Assembly (NCBI RefSeq): GCF_015244705.1
Contig: NZ_JABCQF010000004.1
Location: 124,001 to 188,000, forward strand
Length of the DNA stretch: 64,000 nt
Source: Gluconobacter potus
GTDB lineage: Bacteria; Pseudomonadota; Alphaproteobacteria; Acetobacterales; Acetobacteraceae
Direction: 5' to 3'
Below the pieces are notes generated by a model. It made no database searches. It was not told the origin of the DNA and worked only from the letters and a program-made list of their open reading frames with translations. Made by a program: the position numbers and the translations under genes. Below, one piece after another: positions 27,286 through 38,464 of the stretch. Every line of letters begins with the position of its first letter. The first letter of the stretch is position 1.

Positions 27286-28083
27286 TCAGCCGGCGGAAGC
27301 GGGAGCTTCTGCGCCTTCAGCAGCGGCGGCTTCCAGAACAGCCGTCTCAGCCGGCAGTTCTTCAGCAGCACCGATGTCCTGACCCGAAGCAGCCAGCTCG
27401 GCGGAAATACCATCGAGAACCGCGCCGGAGACCAGGTCGCAATACAGGGTGATGGCGCGGATGGCGTCATCATTACCCGGAATCGGATAGGTCACGCCAG
27501 CAGGATTGGAGTTGCTGTCGAGGACGCCGATGACCGGAATGCCAAGCTTCGTGGCTTCTTCGATCGCCAGCTTTTCCTTGTTCGTATCGATCACGAACAG
27601 CAGGTCGGGCAGGCCACCCATTTCCTTGATGCCGCCGAGGGAGCGCTCGAGCTTCTCGCGGTCACGCGTGATGTCGAGAACTTCCTTCTTCGTCAGGCCA
27701 GCCGTGTCACCGGACAGCATTTCGTCGATCTGGCGCAGACGCTTGATGGAACCCGTGATGGTCTTCCAGTTGGTCAGCATGCCGCCGAGCCAGCGGTGGT
27801 TGACGTAGTACTGGCCGCAACGCTGTGCAGCTTCAGCAACATGGTCAGCCGCGGCGCGCTTGGTGCCAACGAACAGGACGCGGCCACCGTTGGCGACCGT
27901 GTCACGGACAACCTTCAGGGCGCGGTCCAGCATCGGAACCGTCTGCTGCAGGTCGATGATGTGAACCTGGTTACGCACACCGAACAGGTACGGCGCCATG
28001 GCCGGGTTCCAGCGACGGGTGTGGTGACCGAAATGAACGCCGGCTTCAAGGAGCTGGCGCATAGTGAAATCAGGCATTGCCAT
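27286..28083 (-). CDS. rpsB: 30S ribosomal protein S2
   Basis: The 265-residue protein carries S2 signatures ([54 protein letters not shown]) and an alphaproteobacterial Ala/Glu-rich acidic tail (about residues 235-265). The frame extends upstream to 28143. ATG 28083 is chosen because aagga lies 11 bases before it; MPDFT at 28077 is the alternative. It starts the rpsB-tsf operon after a 195-bp leader region. Confidence 0.97.
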   Translation of the reverse strand: MAMPDFTMRQLLEAGVHFGHHTRRWNPAMAPYLFGVRNQVHIIDLQQTVPMLDRALKVVRDTVANGGRVLFVGTKRAAADHVAEAAQRCGQYYVNHRWLGGMLTNWKTITGSIKRLRQIDEMLSGDTAGLTKKEVLDITRDREKLERSLGGIKEMGGLPDLLFVIDTNKEKLAIEEATKLGIPVIGVLDSNSNPAGVTYPIPGNDDAIRAITLYCDLVSGAVLDGISAELAASGQDIGAAEELPAETAVLEAAAAEGAEAPASAG

Positions 28084-28211
28084 GATTCGGAAATTCCTTG
28101 CGTCTGGTTGAACCTCCGCATGGCAACGTCCCCGGAAGGACACCAGAAAACCCTAGAGCCATGCGTGCGGATTGCTCTTATCCGGAGAAAACTCCGTAGA
28201 AGAACGGTCGC

Positions 28212-28240
28212 GATATGGCGGAAAAGGACCGCAGATGCAA
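28212..28240 (-). promoter_or_regulatory. Candidate promoter of rpsB
   Basis: Read leftward, TTGCAT and CATATC are separated by 17 bases, about 130 bases upstream of the rpsB start. The match to a sigma-70 consensus is only moderate. The predicted leader contains a small GGAG-tttt-CTCC hairpin that might relate to S2 autoregulation. Confidence 0.35.
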
Positions 28241-28278
28241 GGCCTGTCAGCAGAGTTTCATACAATACTGCCCACCGG

Positions 28279-31200
28279 TCAGACCTGCTGGGCCTTCTCA
28301 ACCCCCCGTAATGTCCGCAGCCGCTCTGCAAGACGTGGCGTCACACGGTAATGTCCCGGGATGGAGATTTCGACATCCTGCGTCTCCTCGACGGAAGGCA
28401 GCAGTTTCACACGCCCAAAGCCGCCCTGAACCTCTTCCAGCAAGGAGGCCAGATCCGGCAGGGATGCATCTTCCTTCAGCCAGACGCGGATTTCCGAATG
28501 CTCCGCCGCAGCCGCGACTTCCAGATCCATAACATTCTGAGCCGTGATCCGCAGCGCATCGCCATCCACCTTGAGCTCAGCCGTCACCAGAATGGCCTGT
28601 CCGGCCACCAGCAGATCCCGGCAGGATGTCAGCGTCTCGGAAAACAGCGTGACTTCACATCCGCCACCGCTGTCCGACAGATTGACCCAGGCCATTTTCT
28701 TCCCGGTGCGTGTCGGCCGTTCCTTGCGATCCACGACACAGCCTGCGATCTTGACGCGTGTAGTTCCTGTTTTTGCGGCATTTTCCAAAGCATTGGACGG
28801 CGTGACACCCAGCCGTCTCAGGACACTGCGATACGCATCCAGCGGATGCGCGCTCATGTGAAACCCGATAGCCGAAGCTTCCAGCGAGAGACGTTCAAAG
28901 TCGGGCCAGGGGCGACCTTCGTTCAGGCGCAGAATCTCACGTTCCTGACCCGCGCCCCCAAACAGTCCGGCCTGACCCATCTGTTGCTCCTGCGCCCGCG
29001 CCTGAGCCCGGCGCAACAGGATGTCGGCGCTCGAAAAAACGATGTGCCGCTCTTTGAGAAGACTGTCGAAAGCCCCTGCTTTTGCAAGACTTTCCAGCTG
29101 GATCTTGTTCAGGCTCTTCGGATCGCAGCGCTCCGCAAAATCCGTGAGATCCTGAAACGGCCTGTCGCCACGGGACGCCACGACACTTTGCATCGCGGCA
29201 GCCCCCACACGTTTGATGGCCGACAACGCATAACGGATCCCCTGACGCCCGTCTTCCAGTGTTTCGATGGAAAAATCTGCCAGAGATTTATTGATATCAA
29301 CGGGTAATACGGGAATCTTCATCCGCCGTGCTTCCTGACACAGAGCCGCCAGCTTGTCCGTCTTTTCCCGTGCCAGAGACATGCAACCGGCGAGGAACGC
29401 AACCGGATGGTTCGCCTTCATCCAGGCCGTCTGATAGGACACCAGCGCATAGGCTGCGGCATGCGACTTGTTAAAGCCGTAATCCGCAAAACGAGCCATA
29501 AGATCAAAGACTTCGACCGCTTTTTCCTGAGAAATGCCACGCGCGGTCGCCCCCTCAGTGAAGATCGCACGCTGCTTTTCCATCTCCGCGGCGATCTTCT
29601 TCCCCATCGCACGCCGCAGCAGATCCGCGCCACCCAGACTGTAGCCCGCCATCTTCTGGGCGATCTGCATGACCTGTTCCTGATAGACCATGATCCCATA
29701 GGTCTCTTCAAGAATATCGCGGATTTCCTCGTGCGGCGGCTCCCAAGGCTCGCCATGCTTGCGGCGGCAGTAATCCGGGATGTTTGCCATCGGCCCCGGA
29801 CGATACAGCGACACGCCCGCAATCAGATCTTCTAGCCGACTGGCCGCCATCTGCTTGAGCATGTCCCGCATACCCGCGCCTTCGAACTGGAACACGCCGG
29901 CCGTATCGCCTTTAGCTAGCATCTCGAACGTCTTCGCGTCATCCAGCGGAATACGTGAGAGATCGACCGTAATCCCCTGTTCTTTAAGGAAATCCAGACC
30001 TCGCTTGAGAATGGTGAGCGTTGTCAGGCCGAGGAAGTCGAACTTCACCAGACCGGCCTGTTCAACATATTTCATGTTGTACTGCGTCACGAGCATATCG
30101 CTCTTCGGATCGCGATACAGCGGCACCAGTTCCACCAGTTCGCGATCACCAATCACCACGCCCGCCGCATGCGTGGAGGCATGACGGTACAGGCCTTCGA
30201 GCTGCAATGCGATTTCCATGAGCCTCTTGAGCGACTCATCGCTGTCCCGCATTTCCTGAAGCCGGGATTCGCCCTCAATCGCGTCCGACAGTGACACAGG
30301 CTTGGCCGGATTGTTCGGGATCAGTTCGGCAACACGGTTGACCATGCCATAAGGCAGTCCAAGCACGCGCCCAACGTCCCGGACAGCCGCCTTGGCCTGA
30401 AGCTTTCCGAACGTGATGATCTGCGCCACCCGGCTCCCGCCGTATTCCTCGCGCACATACCGGATCACTTCATCACGACGGTCCTGACAGAAATCGATAT
30501 CGAAATCCGGCATGGAGACACGCTCGGGATTCAGGAATCGCTCGAACAGCAGTCCGAACGGAATGGGATCGATATCCGTAATCGTCAGCGCATACGCCAC
30601 CAGCGAACCTGCACCCGAACCACGACCCGGGCCTACCGGAATATCATGCGCTTTGGCCCACTGGATAAAGTCGGCAACGATCAGGAAGTAACCCGGGAAG
30701 CCCATCCGCGCGATGATATCGAGCTCAACCTGAAGGCGCTCGGAGTAAAGCTTGCGCTTCTCTTCATCCGCATTGATCGCTTCAAGGCGCTTTTCCAGCC
30801 CTTCCCAAGCCATCGCCCGCAGCGTTTCTTCTTCCGTCGAGCCTTCGCGAACCTTGGGACAGATCGGCAGAAGCGGCTTGCGCGTGCAGGCCGCCACAGC
30901 GCATTTCTGTGCGATGATTAATGTGTTGTCACAGGCTTCCGGAAGATCATGAAAGACAGTCCGCATTTCTGCCGGCGTCTTGAACCACGCCTGCGGAGAC
31001 ACATGCCAGCGGTCTTCTTCCGCAATGGTCCGGCCCTGCGCGATACACAGCAACGCATCATGGGCCTCATGCATTTCCGGCTTCGGAAAAAAGCATTCAT
31101 TGGTCGCCACCAGCGGAATGTCCATCTGATCCGCCATCGGGACCAGAATGCTTTCAACCTCCCGCTCCCCCGCCTCGCCAAGCCGGTTCAACTCAACCGC

Positions 31201-31701
31201 GATATTTCCCCGGAAAGCTTCTTCCAGACGGCTCAGCAGAGCCTGCGCCTCAGATTTCTGTTCTTCAAGAATCAGCTTGTTGATCGGCCCGCGATTGCCG
31301 CCCGTCAGCAGAAACAGTCCCGCCGCATGCTGACACAGAAAGTCGACCGCAACCGAAGGATCAGCCGGATCTCCGTTCAGAAAGCCTTCGGATGACAGGA
31401 TCTGGAGATTTGCCAGCCCTTCCTCATTCCGCGCCAGAACCACCAGCGGCTCGGACATCGCTCCGGGTTTTGTACTGCGCGGGGGAAGTGAAATCTGGCA
31501 GCCGACAATCGGCTGGACACCGTTGCTGCGACAGTACAGAGAGAACTCAAGCGCACCGAACAGATTGCCGCTATCCGTCAGGGCGACGGCCGGCATGCCA
31601 TTCTTGGCTGCCAGGCTCACGAGTTCCGGAATCCGGATTGCGCCCTGACTCAGGGAGTAAGCGGAATGATTTCTGAGATGAACAAAATCGGCATGAGACA
31701 T
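28279..31701 (-). CDS. dnaE: DNA polymerase III subunit alpha
   Basis: The 1140-residue replicative polymerase has an N-terminal PHP domain (FVHLRNHSAYSLSQGAIRI) and the active-site PDFDIDF near residue 400 with GPGRGSGAGSLVAY before it. The finger and beta-binding region (GFNKSHAAAYALVSYQTAWMK), a helix-hairpin-helix segment and a C-terminal OB fold follow. There is no proofreading domain, as expected for DnaE. It is the last gene of the birA-to-dnaE run, 68 bases behind lolD, and may also have its own promoter there. Confidence 0.97.
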   Translation of the reverse strand: MSHADFVHLRNHSAYSLSQGAIRIPELVSLAAKNGMPAVALTDSGNLFGALEFSLYCRSNGVQPIVGCQISLPPRSTKPGAMSEPLVVLARNEEGLANLQILSSEGFLNGDPADPSVAVDFLCQHAAGLFLLTGGNRGPINKLILEEQKSEAQALLSRLEEAFRGNIAVELNRLGEAGEREVESILVPMADQMDIPLVATNECFFPKPEMHEAHDALLCIAQGRTIAEEDRWHVSPQAWFKTPAEMRTVFHDLPEACDNTLIIAQKCAVAACTRKPLLPICPKVREGSTEEETLRAMAWEGLEKRLEAINADEEKRKLYSERLQVELDIIARMGFPGYFLIVADFIQWAKAHDIPVGPGRGSGAGSLVAYALTITDIDPIPFGLLFERFLNPERVSMPDFDIDFCQDRRDEVIRYVREEYGGSRVAQIITFGKLQAKAAVRDVGRVLGLPYGMVNRVAELIPNNPAKPVSLSDAIEGESRLQEMRDSDESLKRLMEIALQLEGLYRHASTHAAGVVIGDRELVELVPLYRDPKSDMLVTQYNMKYVEQAGLVKFDFLGLTTLTILKRGLDFLKEQGITVDLSRIPLDDAKTFEMLAKGDTAGVFQFEGAGMRDMLKQMAASRLEDLIAGVSLYRPGPMANIPDYCRRKHGEPWEPPHEEIRDILEETYGIMVYQEQVMQIAQKMAGYSLGGADLLRRAMGKKIAAEMEKQRAIFTEGATARGISQEKAVEVFDLMARFADYGFNKSHAAAYALVSYQTAWMKANHPVAFLAGCMSLAREKTDKLAALCQEARRMKIPVLPVDINKSLADFSIETLEDGRQGIRYALSAIKRVGAAAMQSVVASRGDRPFQDLTDFAERCDPKSLNKIQLESLAKAGAFDSLLKERHIVFSSADILLRRAQARAQEQQMGQAGLFGGAGQEREILRLNEGRPWPDFERLSLEASAIGFHMSAHPLDAYRSVLRRLGVTPSNALENAAKTGTTRVKIAGCVVDRKERPTRTGKKMAWVNLSDSGGGCEVTLFSETLTSCRDLLVAGQAILVTAELKVDGDALRITAQNVMDLEVAAAAEHSEIRVWLKEDASLPDLASLLEEVQGGFGRVKLLPSVEETQDVEISIPGHYRVTPRLAERLRTLRGVEKAQQV

Positions 31702-31769
31702 GCCACCATTCTATCAGGGACGGACAGCGGATACAGGAGATTTTGATATCCTCTGCTCCACATCCTGCG

Positions 31770-32465
31770 TCAGAACGGAACAAGCTTTCCATCCCGCAGC
31801 GTCACGGTCCGGTCCATGCGGGAAGCCAGTTCGTCATTATGCGTGGCGATCAGCGCTGCCGCGCCCTCTTCCCGCACCACACGCAAAAGCTCGCCAAACA
31901 CATGATCAGCCGTACCGATATCCAGATTGCCGGTTGGTTCGTCCGCCAGAAGCAGCTTGGGCTGGTTAGCCAGCGCACGCGCAATCGCCGTCCGCTGCTG
32001 CTCGCCACCCGACAGCCGCCCCGGCAGCGAATCAAGACGATGCGACAGCCCGAAGCGGCCCAGCAGATCCCTTGCCCGCTCCCGCGCCTTGCGCGGTGAT
32101 ACACCTGCGATCAACTGCGGCAACATAACATTCTCGCACGCCGTGAACTCACCGAGCAGATGATGGAACTGGTACACGAACCCGATCTGATCGCGCCGGA
32201 TTGCCGTCCGGACCGTATCGCTCAGCCCGCTGGCCGGACGATCCGCCACGAAGACCGTACCTGCCGACGGCGCTTCCAGCAGACCCGCAAGATGCAGAAG
32301 CGTGGATTTCCCGGTTCCGCTCGGCGCCACCAGCGCCACGATTTCACCGGACCGAAGCTCGAATTCTGCTCCGCTCAGGATTTCGAGCGTTTCTTCACCC
32401 GACCGGAAACGGCGCGTCAGACCTTCAAGACGCAGGGCGCTCGCACCCATTAAGACTTCATTCAT
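31770..32465 (-). CDS. lolD: Lipoprotein-releasing ABC transporter ATPase LolD
   Basis: This 231-residue ATPase has Walker [11 protein letters not shown]-loop [16 protein letters not shown], signature LSGGEQQR, Walker [13 protein letters not shown] and the switch His in ATHND. The Q-loop/LLGEFTALEN-type segment is the LolD hallmark. It energises extraction of lipoproteins from the inner membrane to LolA. It overlaps lolC by eight bases if started at 32465; a second ATG at 32450 lies just after the lolC stop. Confidence 0.95.
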   Translation of the reverse strand: MNEVLMGASALRLEGLTRRFRSGEETLEILSGAEFELRSGEIVALVAPSGTGKSTLLHLAGLLEAPSAGTVFVADRPASGLSDTVRTAIRRDQIGFVYQFHHLLGEFTACENVMLPQLIAGVSPRKARERARDLLGRFGLSHRLDSLPGRLSGGEQQRTAIARALANQPKLLLADEPTGNLDIGTADHVFGELLRVVREEGAAALIATHNDELASRMDRTVTLRDGKLVPF

Positions 32466-33708
32466 GACGCAGCGCCTCGATCGGATCGGTTCTCGCCGCC
32501 CGCCAGGACGGATACAGCGTCGCCAGAAGCGACAGGATCAGCGACATCCCGATCACTTCCCAGACCTGCGACCACACCAGCTTCGCCGGCAGGCGCTCCA
32601 GAAAATAGACTTCCGGATTAAACAGGTTTGTCCCCGTAAGCGACTGGAGCCACTGGCGGATCCGCTCAATGTTCAGCGCAAACGCAATTCCGAGCGCCGA
32701 GCCCGCTACAGTCCCGACAATCCCGACAGACGCACCGCACATGAGGAAAATTCGCATGATTGCGCCCCGGCTCGCACCAAGCGTCCGCAGCACGGCGATA
32801 TCTCGCGTCTTGTCCTTCACCATCATGATGAGGGACGAAATGACGTTGAACGCTGCCACGAGGATGATCAGCGTCAGGATCAGGAACATCACGTTCTGTT
32901 CGACCGTTACGGCGTCCAGAAAGCCATTCGCGCTCTGCGTCCAGTCCAGCACGCGCAAACGCGGATCTTCCAGACGTGCGGCAATAGCCTTGCGCGTGGG
33001 CTGCACATTCGCCGGATCAGCCGTCGAGACCTGAATGAGCGAAACAGCGGACGTTCCGAGCATCAGGAACTTCTGAGCAGCAGGCAGCGGCATCAGGACA
33101 ATACTGGAATTGTAGTCGTTCCAGTTAGCGTCGAAAATAACGGCCACATGATAGGTTTTCACCCGCGGCATCGTCCCGAACGGCGTCGCTTGCCCATCCG
33201 GAGACAGTAGCGTGATCGGAGACCCGATTGTCAGCCCGGCCCGGTCCGCCATTGTCGTGCCGATCGCAACCGCATTATCGCCGATAAAATCGTTCAGACT
33301 TCCTGCAATGATCCCGCTGCTCAGCGCCGTCCAGTCCCGCAGAGACTGCTGGGACACGCCCTGCATTTCTGCTCCCGAAGAGAAGCGTCCTGCCTCTACC
33401 AGCACAGTCCCCTGAGCCATGGGGATGACGGATTTTACGCCCGGAACCTGCCGGATCGCCGCAACATCGTTTTCATAAGCCTCGATGGGTCGCCCGTAGC
33501 CATATACGGTCAGATCACCGTGCAGCCCGAGGATGCGCCCCATCAAATCGGCCTTGAAGCCGTTCATCACCGACATGACGATGATGAGCGTCGCCACTCC
33601 AAGCGCAATCCCGATTAGGGAAAAGATGGCAATGATCGAGGCGAAACGTTCGCCACGGCGGGCGCGGAGATACCGCCCCGCCACCATGCGCTCAAAGCGG
33701 CCGAACAT
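32458..33708 (-). CDS. lolC: Lipoprotein-releasing system permease (LolC/LolE family)
   Basis: This 416-residue permease has one N-terminal transmembrane helix (about 22-45, [24 protein letters not shown]), a large periplasmic domain, and three C-terminal helices with the FtsX-like [14 protein letters not shown] coupling segment. Only one LolC/E-type gene is present, as is usual in alphaproteobacteria, so it probably pairs with itself on LolD. Its ATG shares one base with the proS stop (TGATG), with ggag upstream. Confidence 0.93.
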   Translation of the reverse strand: MFGRFERMVAGRYLRARRGERFASIIAIFSLIGIALGVATLIIVMSVMNGFKADLMGRILGLHGDLTVYGYGRPIEAYENDVAAIRQVPGVKSVIPMAQGTVLVEAGRFSSGAEMQGVSQQSLRDWTALSSGIIAGSLNDFIGDNAVAIGTTMADRAGLTIGSPITLLSPDGQATPFGTMPRVKTYHVAVIFDANWNDYNSSIVLMPLPAAQKFLMLGTSAVSLIQVSTADPANVQPTRKAIAARLEDPRLRVLDWTQSANGFLDAVTVEQNVMFLILTLIILVAAFNVISSLIMMVKDKTRDIAVLRTLGASRGAIMRIFLMCGASVGIVGTVAGSALGIAFALNIERIRQWLQSLTGTNLFNPEVYFLERLPAKLVWSQVWEVIGMSLILSLLATLYPSWRAARTDPIEALRHE

Positions 33709-35024
33709 CAGGCTGCTCCGATTTTCGCCAGAGCGTCCTCGACCGACAGCTCGAACCGCTCGCCCGTGGCGCGCTGCTTGAGCTCGACCTTGCCTTCCTT
33801 GGCGCCGCGCGGTCCAACGATGATCTGCCAGGGATGTCCCATCAGATCCGCATCGTTGAACTTCACGCCGGCACGCTCGGAGCGGTCGTCATACAGCATG
33901 TTTTCGGGATCCGTGCCATAGATGCGGTCGCAGATAGCATCACATGCCTCATCACCCTGACGCAGGTTCAGGATCGCGGCGCGGTAAGGCGCCACGGAAG
34001 CCGGCCAGATGATGCCAGCATCGTCATGCGACGCTTCGATGATCGCACCGACCAGACGCGACACACCCACACCATAAGACCCCATATGCGGATGGAACGG
34101 CGCACCGTCCGGACCACTCACTTCGATCCCCATGGACGCGGTGTATTTCGTTCCGAAATAGAAGATGTGGCCGACCTCGATGCCACGCCCTTCCCGCTTG
34201 CGCTCGGCCGGAACTTTGGCCCATTCGGCCTCGTCGTGCTTCTCATCCGTCGCCGCATAATGGTCAGTCACGGTTGCAAAGAACGTGGCCAGACTCTCGG
34301 CATCGTCACAGTCCACCGGACGGCTCAGCCAGTCCTGCTCCTCAAGTGCTGCATCGAAGAACACGGCGCTCTCACCCGTGGGCGCCAGCACCAGGAACTC
34401 GTGGCTCAAATCGCCGCCGATCGGGCCGGTATCGGCCACCATCGGCACAGCCCGCACGCCCAGACGCTGGAAGATGCGCAGATAGGACAGCATCATCCGG
34501 CGATAGCTGGCAACAGCTCCTTCATAGGACGCGTCGAAGGAGTAAGCATCCTTCATCAGGAACTCACGTCCGCGCATCACGCCGAAACGGGGACGAACCT
34601 CGTCACGGAACTTCCACTGGATGTGATAGAGCGCCTTGGGCAATTCCTTATAGGACTTCACGGACGATCCGAAGATATCCGTGATCATTTCCTCGTTCGT
34701 CGGCCCGTAAAGCAGATCACGGCCATGACGGTCCTGAATCCGGAGCATTTCCGGACCATAGGCGTCGTAGCGACCCGAGCGACGCCACAGTTCGGCCGAC
34801 TGCAGCGTCGGCATCAGGACTTCCTGCGCCCCGATGGCGTCCTGCTCTTCACGGATGATCTGCTCGATATTGCGCAGAACCCGCAGCCCGGCCGGCAGCC
34901 AGGCATAGATGCCCGAAGCGGTCTGGCGCACAAGACCAGCCCGCAGCATCAGACGGTGAGACGCAATCTGCGCCTCGGCCGGAACTTCCTTCAGCGTCGG
35001 CTGGAAGGCTTTCGTCAAATGCAT
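33708..35024 (-). CDS. proS: Prolyl-tRNA synthetase (short, no editing insertion)
   Basis: The 438-residue class II synthetase has motif 1 ([19 protein letters not shown]), [12 protein letters not shown], motif 2 ([25 protein letters not shown]), motif 3 ([16 protein letters not shown]) and an anticodon-binding domain. The roughly 180-residue INS editing domain of E. coli ProS is missing. That is the normal alphaproteobacterial form, so clearance of Ala-tRNA(Pro) must rely on a separate trans-editing factor (established for relatives, not seen here). It sits 11 bases behind rnj. Confidence 0.96.
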   Translation of the reverse strand: MHLTKAFQPTLKEVPAEAQIASHRLMLRAGLVRQTASGIYAWLPAGLRVLRNIEQIIREEQDAIGAQEVLMPTLQSAELWRRSGRYDAYGPEMLRIQDRHGRDLLYGPTNEEMITDIFGSSVKSYKELPKALYHIQWKFRDEVRPRFGVMRGREFLMKDAYSFDASYEGAVASYRRMMLSYLRIFQRLGVRAVPMVADTGPIGGDLSHEFLVLAPTGESAVFFDAALEEQDWLSRPVDCDDAESLATFFATVTDHYAATDEKHDEAEWAKVPAERKREGRGIEVGHIFYFGTKYTASMGIEVSGPDGAPFHPHMGSYGVGVSRLVGAIIEASHDDAGIIWPASVAPYRAAILNLRQGDEACDAICDRIYGTDPENMLYDDRSERAGVKFNDADLMGHPWQIIVGPRGAKEGKVELKQRATGERFELSVEDALAKIGAA

Positions 35025-35035
35025 ATGTATTTCTC

Positions 35036-36694
35036 TCAGACGCGCAGCAGATGGACATCGACGAGCGGACGCTTCTGGAGCTTGCGCCCCAGAGCACGGC
35101 GCAGCGCCGTCTTGGCCGCATCCCGGAAGGCTGCATCATCCTGACGCAGTTCGTCCGGGATCTGGTCGATGGAGTCCGCGAATTCTTCTTGGATCCGGAT
35201 GCTTTCCGGATCATCCGATTCCAGCAGACCCGGCGCGCTGATCTTCGGATCGCCGATGACGTAGCCTTCATCATCAACGGCGAAGCTCGCCAGCACGATA
35301 CCGTTGAACAGCATTTTGCGACGCGCCGCGAGAACGCCACCCGTCATCGGCAGCAGACGGCCGCCATCCAGAGCCAGACGACCCGTCGGCGCCGTATCCA
35401 CGACCTTCACCTCACCCGGAGACAGGTTCAGGATATCGCCATCTTCCAGCAGGATCGGCTCGGCACCCATTTCGTGCGCCAGAGCGGCATGCGCCGTCAG
35501 ATGACGCCACTCACCATGGGTCGGGATGCTGTATTTCGGACGGACGATCCGGTACAGCGTGCGAATGTCCTCGCTGGTTGCATGACCAGACGTATGGACC
35601 TTCGCATCCTTATCCGTCAGGACCGTCACGCCACGACGCGACAGGTTGTCCTGTACAGCCATGACGGCCTGTTCGTTGCCCGGGATCATCCGCGAACTGT
35701 AGATCACCGTATCTCCCTCACCGAGGGCGATGTTCGGATGTGTATCGGACGCAATGCGCGACAGGGCCGAGCGCGGTTCACCCTGGCTGCCGGTGATGAT
35801 CATCAGCAGGTTGTCGTCTTCGACGTCCCGGGCATCCTGCTCGGTCAGGAACGGCGGCAGATCCTGGAAATAGCCACACTCACGCGCCGCCGTCTCAAGA
35901 TTGCGCAGCGAACGGCCGACGATCATGACCACACGGCCGGAAGCCTGGGCCGCCTTCGCGATGCTCTCGACGCGCGCCACGTTACTGGCAAAGCACGTCA
36001 CGGCAATCCGCCCTTCCAGCCCCGCGATCAGCTCCGTCAGGCCCTTGCGCACATCGGCTTCGGACTCGGACTTGCCCGGCTTGAGCACGTTCGTGCTGTC
36101 GCCGACCATAGCGAGCACGCCCTCGTCGCCCAGCTTGCCGAACGTCTCCAGGTCCGTGACCGGACCGACCAGCGGGTTCTCGTCAAGCTTCCAGTCGCCC
36201 GTATGCACGATCAGACCATGCGGCGTCCGCAGAGCCACGGCCTGCGCTTCGGCGACGGAATGCGTCACGGATACGAACTGCAGATCGAACGGCCCCACGT
36301 CAAAACGCGAACCCGGACGGATGACGTGAATCTTCACCTGATTGTTCAGATGGGCTTCCTGCAGTTTACGGCGCAGCACGGCGGCGGCAAACGGCGTGGC
36401 ATAGACGGGGCAGCGCAGATACGGCCACAGATGCGCCACCGCTCCCAGATGATCTTCATGCGCATGCGTGATCACAAGACCGCACAGGTCCCGCGCACGA
36501 TCGGCGATGAAGGTCGGGTCCGGCATGAGCACTTCGGCTTCAGGCGTATCGTTGCCCGAGAACCCAATGCCGCAGTCAATGGCAAGCCAGGTGTCGTGAC
36601 CGTTCTTCGTCAGGCAGTAGAGGTTGAAATTCATGCCGATCTCGCCCGTCCCGCCCAAGGGCAGGAAAGACAGACCGTCCGGTTTTTCTGTCAT
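35036..36694 (-). CDS. rnj: Ribonuclease J
   Basis: This 552-residue metallo-beta-lactamase/beta-CASP nuclease has the HAHEDH zinc motif, [26 protein letters not shown], the beta-[20 protein letters not shown] and [18 protein letters not shown] motifs, and a C-terminal domain. RNase J matures 23S and other RNAs and degrades mRNA 5' to 3'; alphaproteobacteria use it together with RNase E. ATG 36694, with aagga upstream, is chosen over the longer frame to 36817, whose extra part overlaps coaX. Confidence 0.96.
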   Translation of the reverse strand: MTEKPDGLSFLPLGGTGEIGMNFNLYCLTKNGHDTWLAIDCGIGFSGNDTPEAEVLMPDPTFIADRARDLCGLVITHAHEDHLGAVAHLWPYLRCPVYATPFAAAVLRRKLQEAHLNNQVKIHVIRPGSRFDVGPFDLQFVSVTHSVAEAQAVALRTPHGLIVHTGDWKLDENPLVGPVTDLETFGKLGDEGVLAMVGDSTNVLKPGKSESEADVRKGLTELIAGLEGRIAVTCFASNVARVESIAKAAQASGRVVMIVGRSLRNLETAARECGYFQDLPPFLTEQDARDVEDDNLLMIITGSQGEPRSALSRIASDTHPNIALGEGDTVIYSSRMIPGNEQAVMAVQDNLSRRGVTVLTDKDAKVHTSGHATSEDIRTLYRIVRPKYSIPTHGEWRHLTAHAALAHEMGAEPILLEDGDILNLSPGEVKVVDTAPTGRLALDGGRLLPMTGGVLAARRKMLFNGIVLASFAVDDEGYVIGDPKISAPGLLESDDPESIRIQEEFADSIDQIPDELRQDDAAFRDAAKTALRRALGRKLQKRPLVDVHLLRV

Positions 36695-36734
36695 GATTGT
36701 TCCTTGCAGATATGATGCATAATGAGAGTGATAT

Positions 36735-37547
36735 TCATTGCCCGATGCCCTGAGAGCGTTCGGGGGAATAGGAAAGCGGCGGACCTGTATTGCGGTCCGC
36801 CAGAAGGCGCAGGCCATCCAGCGTCAGATCGGGCGCCAGCACATCAAAAAGCGGCGTTCCCTCAGAGAACAGCGGCGCCAGACCGCCTGTTGCGATCACA
36901 GTCGGCTTTGCGTCCATTTCATCGGAAATTCGGTGGATCAGTCCCTCAACGAGACCGACATAGCCCCAGAACAGGCCCGAGCGCATCGCCACGCTCGTAT
37001 TGCGGCCAATCGCCGCCGTAGGGCGGCCGATGCTCATGCGCGGCAGGCGGGCAGCTGCACGGTGCAACGCATCGATCGACAGGTTCACACCCGGAGCAAT
37101 CGCGCCACCACAGAACTGTCCCGCACTGTTGACGACATCAAAGGTCGTCGCGGTCCCGAAATCGACCACGATCAGCGGTGCGCCAAAAAGCTCGCGACCC
37201 GCCAGACCGTTCAGGCGACGGTCCGCGCCAAGTTCATTCGGATTATCGACAAGAACGTCGATGCCCCAGTCCAGCCTTGCATTGGCGACCAGGGGCACCA
37301 CATCCAGCCATTCACGGCAGAAACGGCGCAGTTCGTAAAGCGCTACGGGCACAACCGTCCCGATAATGGCCCGCGTGATGGCCTTGGCGTTCACACCCAC
37401 CCGGTCGAAGAGTGTCAGAAGCCACGCCGCATATTCATCCGCCGTCCGTGCTTCATTCGTCGAAATACGCCATTGCCCCAGCCACGACTCTCCATCGTGT
37501 ACAGCAAACACGATGTTGGTGTTTCCAGCATCAATGACGAGAAGCAC
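36735..37547 (-). CDS. coaX: Type III pantothenate kinase
   Basis: The 270-residue CoaX opens with the phosphate-binding [11 protein letters not shown] and has [12 protein letters not shown], the catalytic [13 protein letters not shown] and [15 protein letters not shown]. It phosphorylates pantothenate, the first step to coenzyme A, and needs a monovalent cation. The start codon is GTG (37545-37547), with aagga about 13 bases upstream. It lies between birA and rnj, the standard alphaproteobacterial order. Confidence 0.96.
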   Translation of the reverse strand: MLLVIDAGNTNIVFAVHDGESWLGQWRISTNEARTADEYAAWLLTLFDRVGVNAKAITRAIIGTVVPVALYELRRFCREWLDVVPLVANARLDWGIDVLVDNPNELGADRRLNGLAGRELFGAPLIVVDFGTATTFDVVNSAGQFCGGAIAPGVNLSIDALHRAAARLPRMSIGRPTAAIGRNTSVAMRSGLFWGYVGLVEGLIHRISDEMDAKPTVIATGGLAPLFSEGTPLFDVLAPDLTLDGLRLLADRNTGPPLSYSPERSQGIGQ

Positions 37548-37563
37548 GTTGCGGTCCGGTCCT

Positions 37564-38295
37564 TCAGTCCAGCAGAATATCGCCGGTTACAACCGGAATG
37601 GTTTCACCGTGGGGCAAGGCAAGCAGCAGGCGTCCCTGCGCATCGAGCCCTGAAAACGAACCTGTAATATAGGTTTCACAACGCTGAACCGCAAGCGGGG
37701 TGCCAACCGGGTGCGCCCGCGCCAGCCACGCGGCCCGAACCGGTGCGAACCCTTCCCGCTCCCGGAGGACAGTCCAGCGTTCGATCTGTGCCACCAGCAC
37801 CTTTCCGAAAGCTTCAGCAGACGGCGGATCAGTCGCTTCGGCGAGCGCCGCCAGACGGCGCCCCGGAATCTCGGGCGCCTGCCGCAGATTGGCCCCGATT
37901 CCCACGACGACCCAGGGATTGCCCTGTGGACCGCCCGTCTCGATCAGCACGCCCGCCATCTTTCGGGCGTCCATCAGAAGATCATTAGGCCATTTGAGCA
38001 TGAAACGGGACGGCCCCGTCACAGCCGGGCAGAAATGCGTTGCCGTCTCGAAAAGGCCCACGGCGACAACAAACGGAAGAGCCGCAATGAAAGCCGCGGG
38101 ATCAGCCGGACGAAACAGCAGCGAAATGGCAAGATTGCCACCCGGGTCGGTCCAGGTCCGCCCGCGCGTGCCGCGCCCTGATGTCTGGGAAAAAGCCTGA
38201 ACGGCAAGATGTTCGGGTTCACCGGCTTCGGCTCTGGCTTTGCACAGATCGGAAGTGGACCCGAGCGTTTCGTGATATTCGAAACGCCAGTTCAT
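37564..38295 (-). CDS. birA: Biotin-[acetyl-CoA-carboxylase] ligase, monofunctional
   Basis: This 243-residue ligase contains the biotinyl-AMP loop [41 protein letters not shown] and the C-terminal SH3-like barrel. It lacks the N-terminal winged-helix, so it cannot repress bio genes directly. It biotinylates the AccB subunit. The ATG lies only 19 bases after the encoded CCA of tRNA-Val, with no Shine-Dalgarno in between. In related genomes this gene follows nuoN (see the complex I finding). Confidence 0.95.
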   Translation of the reverse strand: MNWRFEYHETLGSTSDLCKARAEAGEPEHLAVQAFSQTSGRGTRGRTWTDPGGNLAISLLFRPADPAAFIAALPFVVAVGLFETATHFCPAVTGPSRFMLKWPNDLLMDARKMAGVLIETGGPQGNPWVVVGIGANLRQAPEIPGRRLAALAEATDPPSAEAFGKVLVAQIERWTVLREREGFAPVRAAWLARAHPVGTPLAVQRCETYITGSFSGLDAQGRLLLALPHGETIPVVTGDILLD

Positions 38296-38314
38296 GACTG
38301 CATGATGTTCTTTA

Positions 38315-38389
38315 TGGTGGGCGATGACGGGATTGAACCGCCGACCCTCTCGGTGTAAACGAGACGCTCTACCGCTGAGCTAATCGCCC
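38315..38389 (-). tRNA. tRNA-Val (anticodon UAC)
   Basis: The leftward strand folds as a 75-nt tRNA: acceptor GGGCGAT with ATCGCCC, D-arm TAGCTCAGCGGTAGAGC, anticodon stem TCTCG/CGAGA with loop TTTACAC (anticodon TAC), and T-arm GGTTCAATCC. An encoded ACCA ends at 38315. It lies between hup and birA. Confidence 0.97.
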
Positions 38390-38408
38390 TCAGACTGTGT
38401 ATGCGGTC

Positions 38409-38437
38409 TATATACACGGTCCCGGATGGCGGTAAAG
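38409..38437 (-). promoter_or_regulatory. Candidate promoter for tRNA-Val (and birA run)
   Basis: Leftward, CTTTAC and TATATA are 17 bases apart, with TATATA 19 bases before the tRNA 5' end. The -10 is good and the -35 weak. If real, the tRNA and the birA-coaX-rnj run would share a transcript. Confidence 0.4.
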
Positions 38438-38464
38438 CCACCCGAAACCGTTTTGTGAGCTTTT

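Noticed and set aside
33708-35024. ProS initially looked truncated against E. coli (438 versus about 570 residues)
   Set aside because: All class II motifs and the anticodon domain are present. The missing piece is the INS editing domain, normally absent in alphaproteobacteria.
35051-36715. A 554-codon open frame opposite rnj
   Set aside because: The strong third-position GC bias of rnj leaves the antisense frame open. The translation is His/Arg/Gln-rich low-information sequence, while rnj has every RNase J motif.
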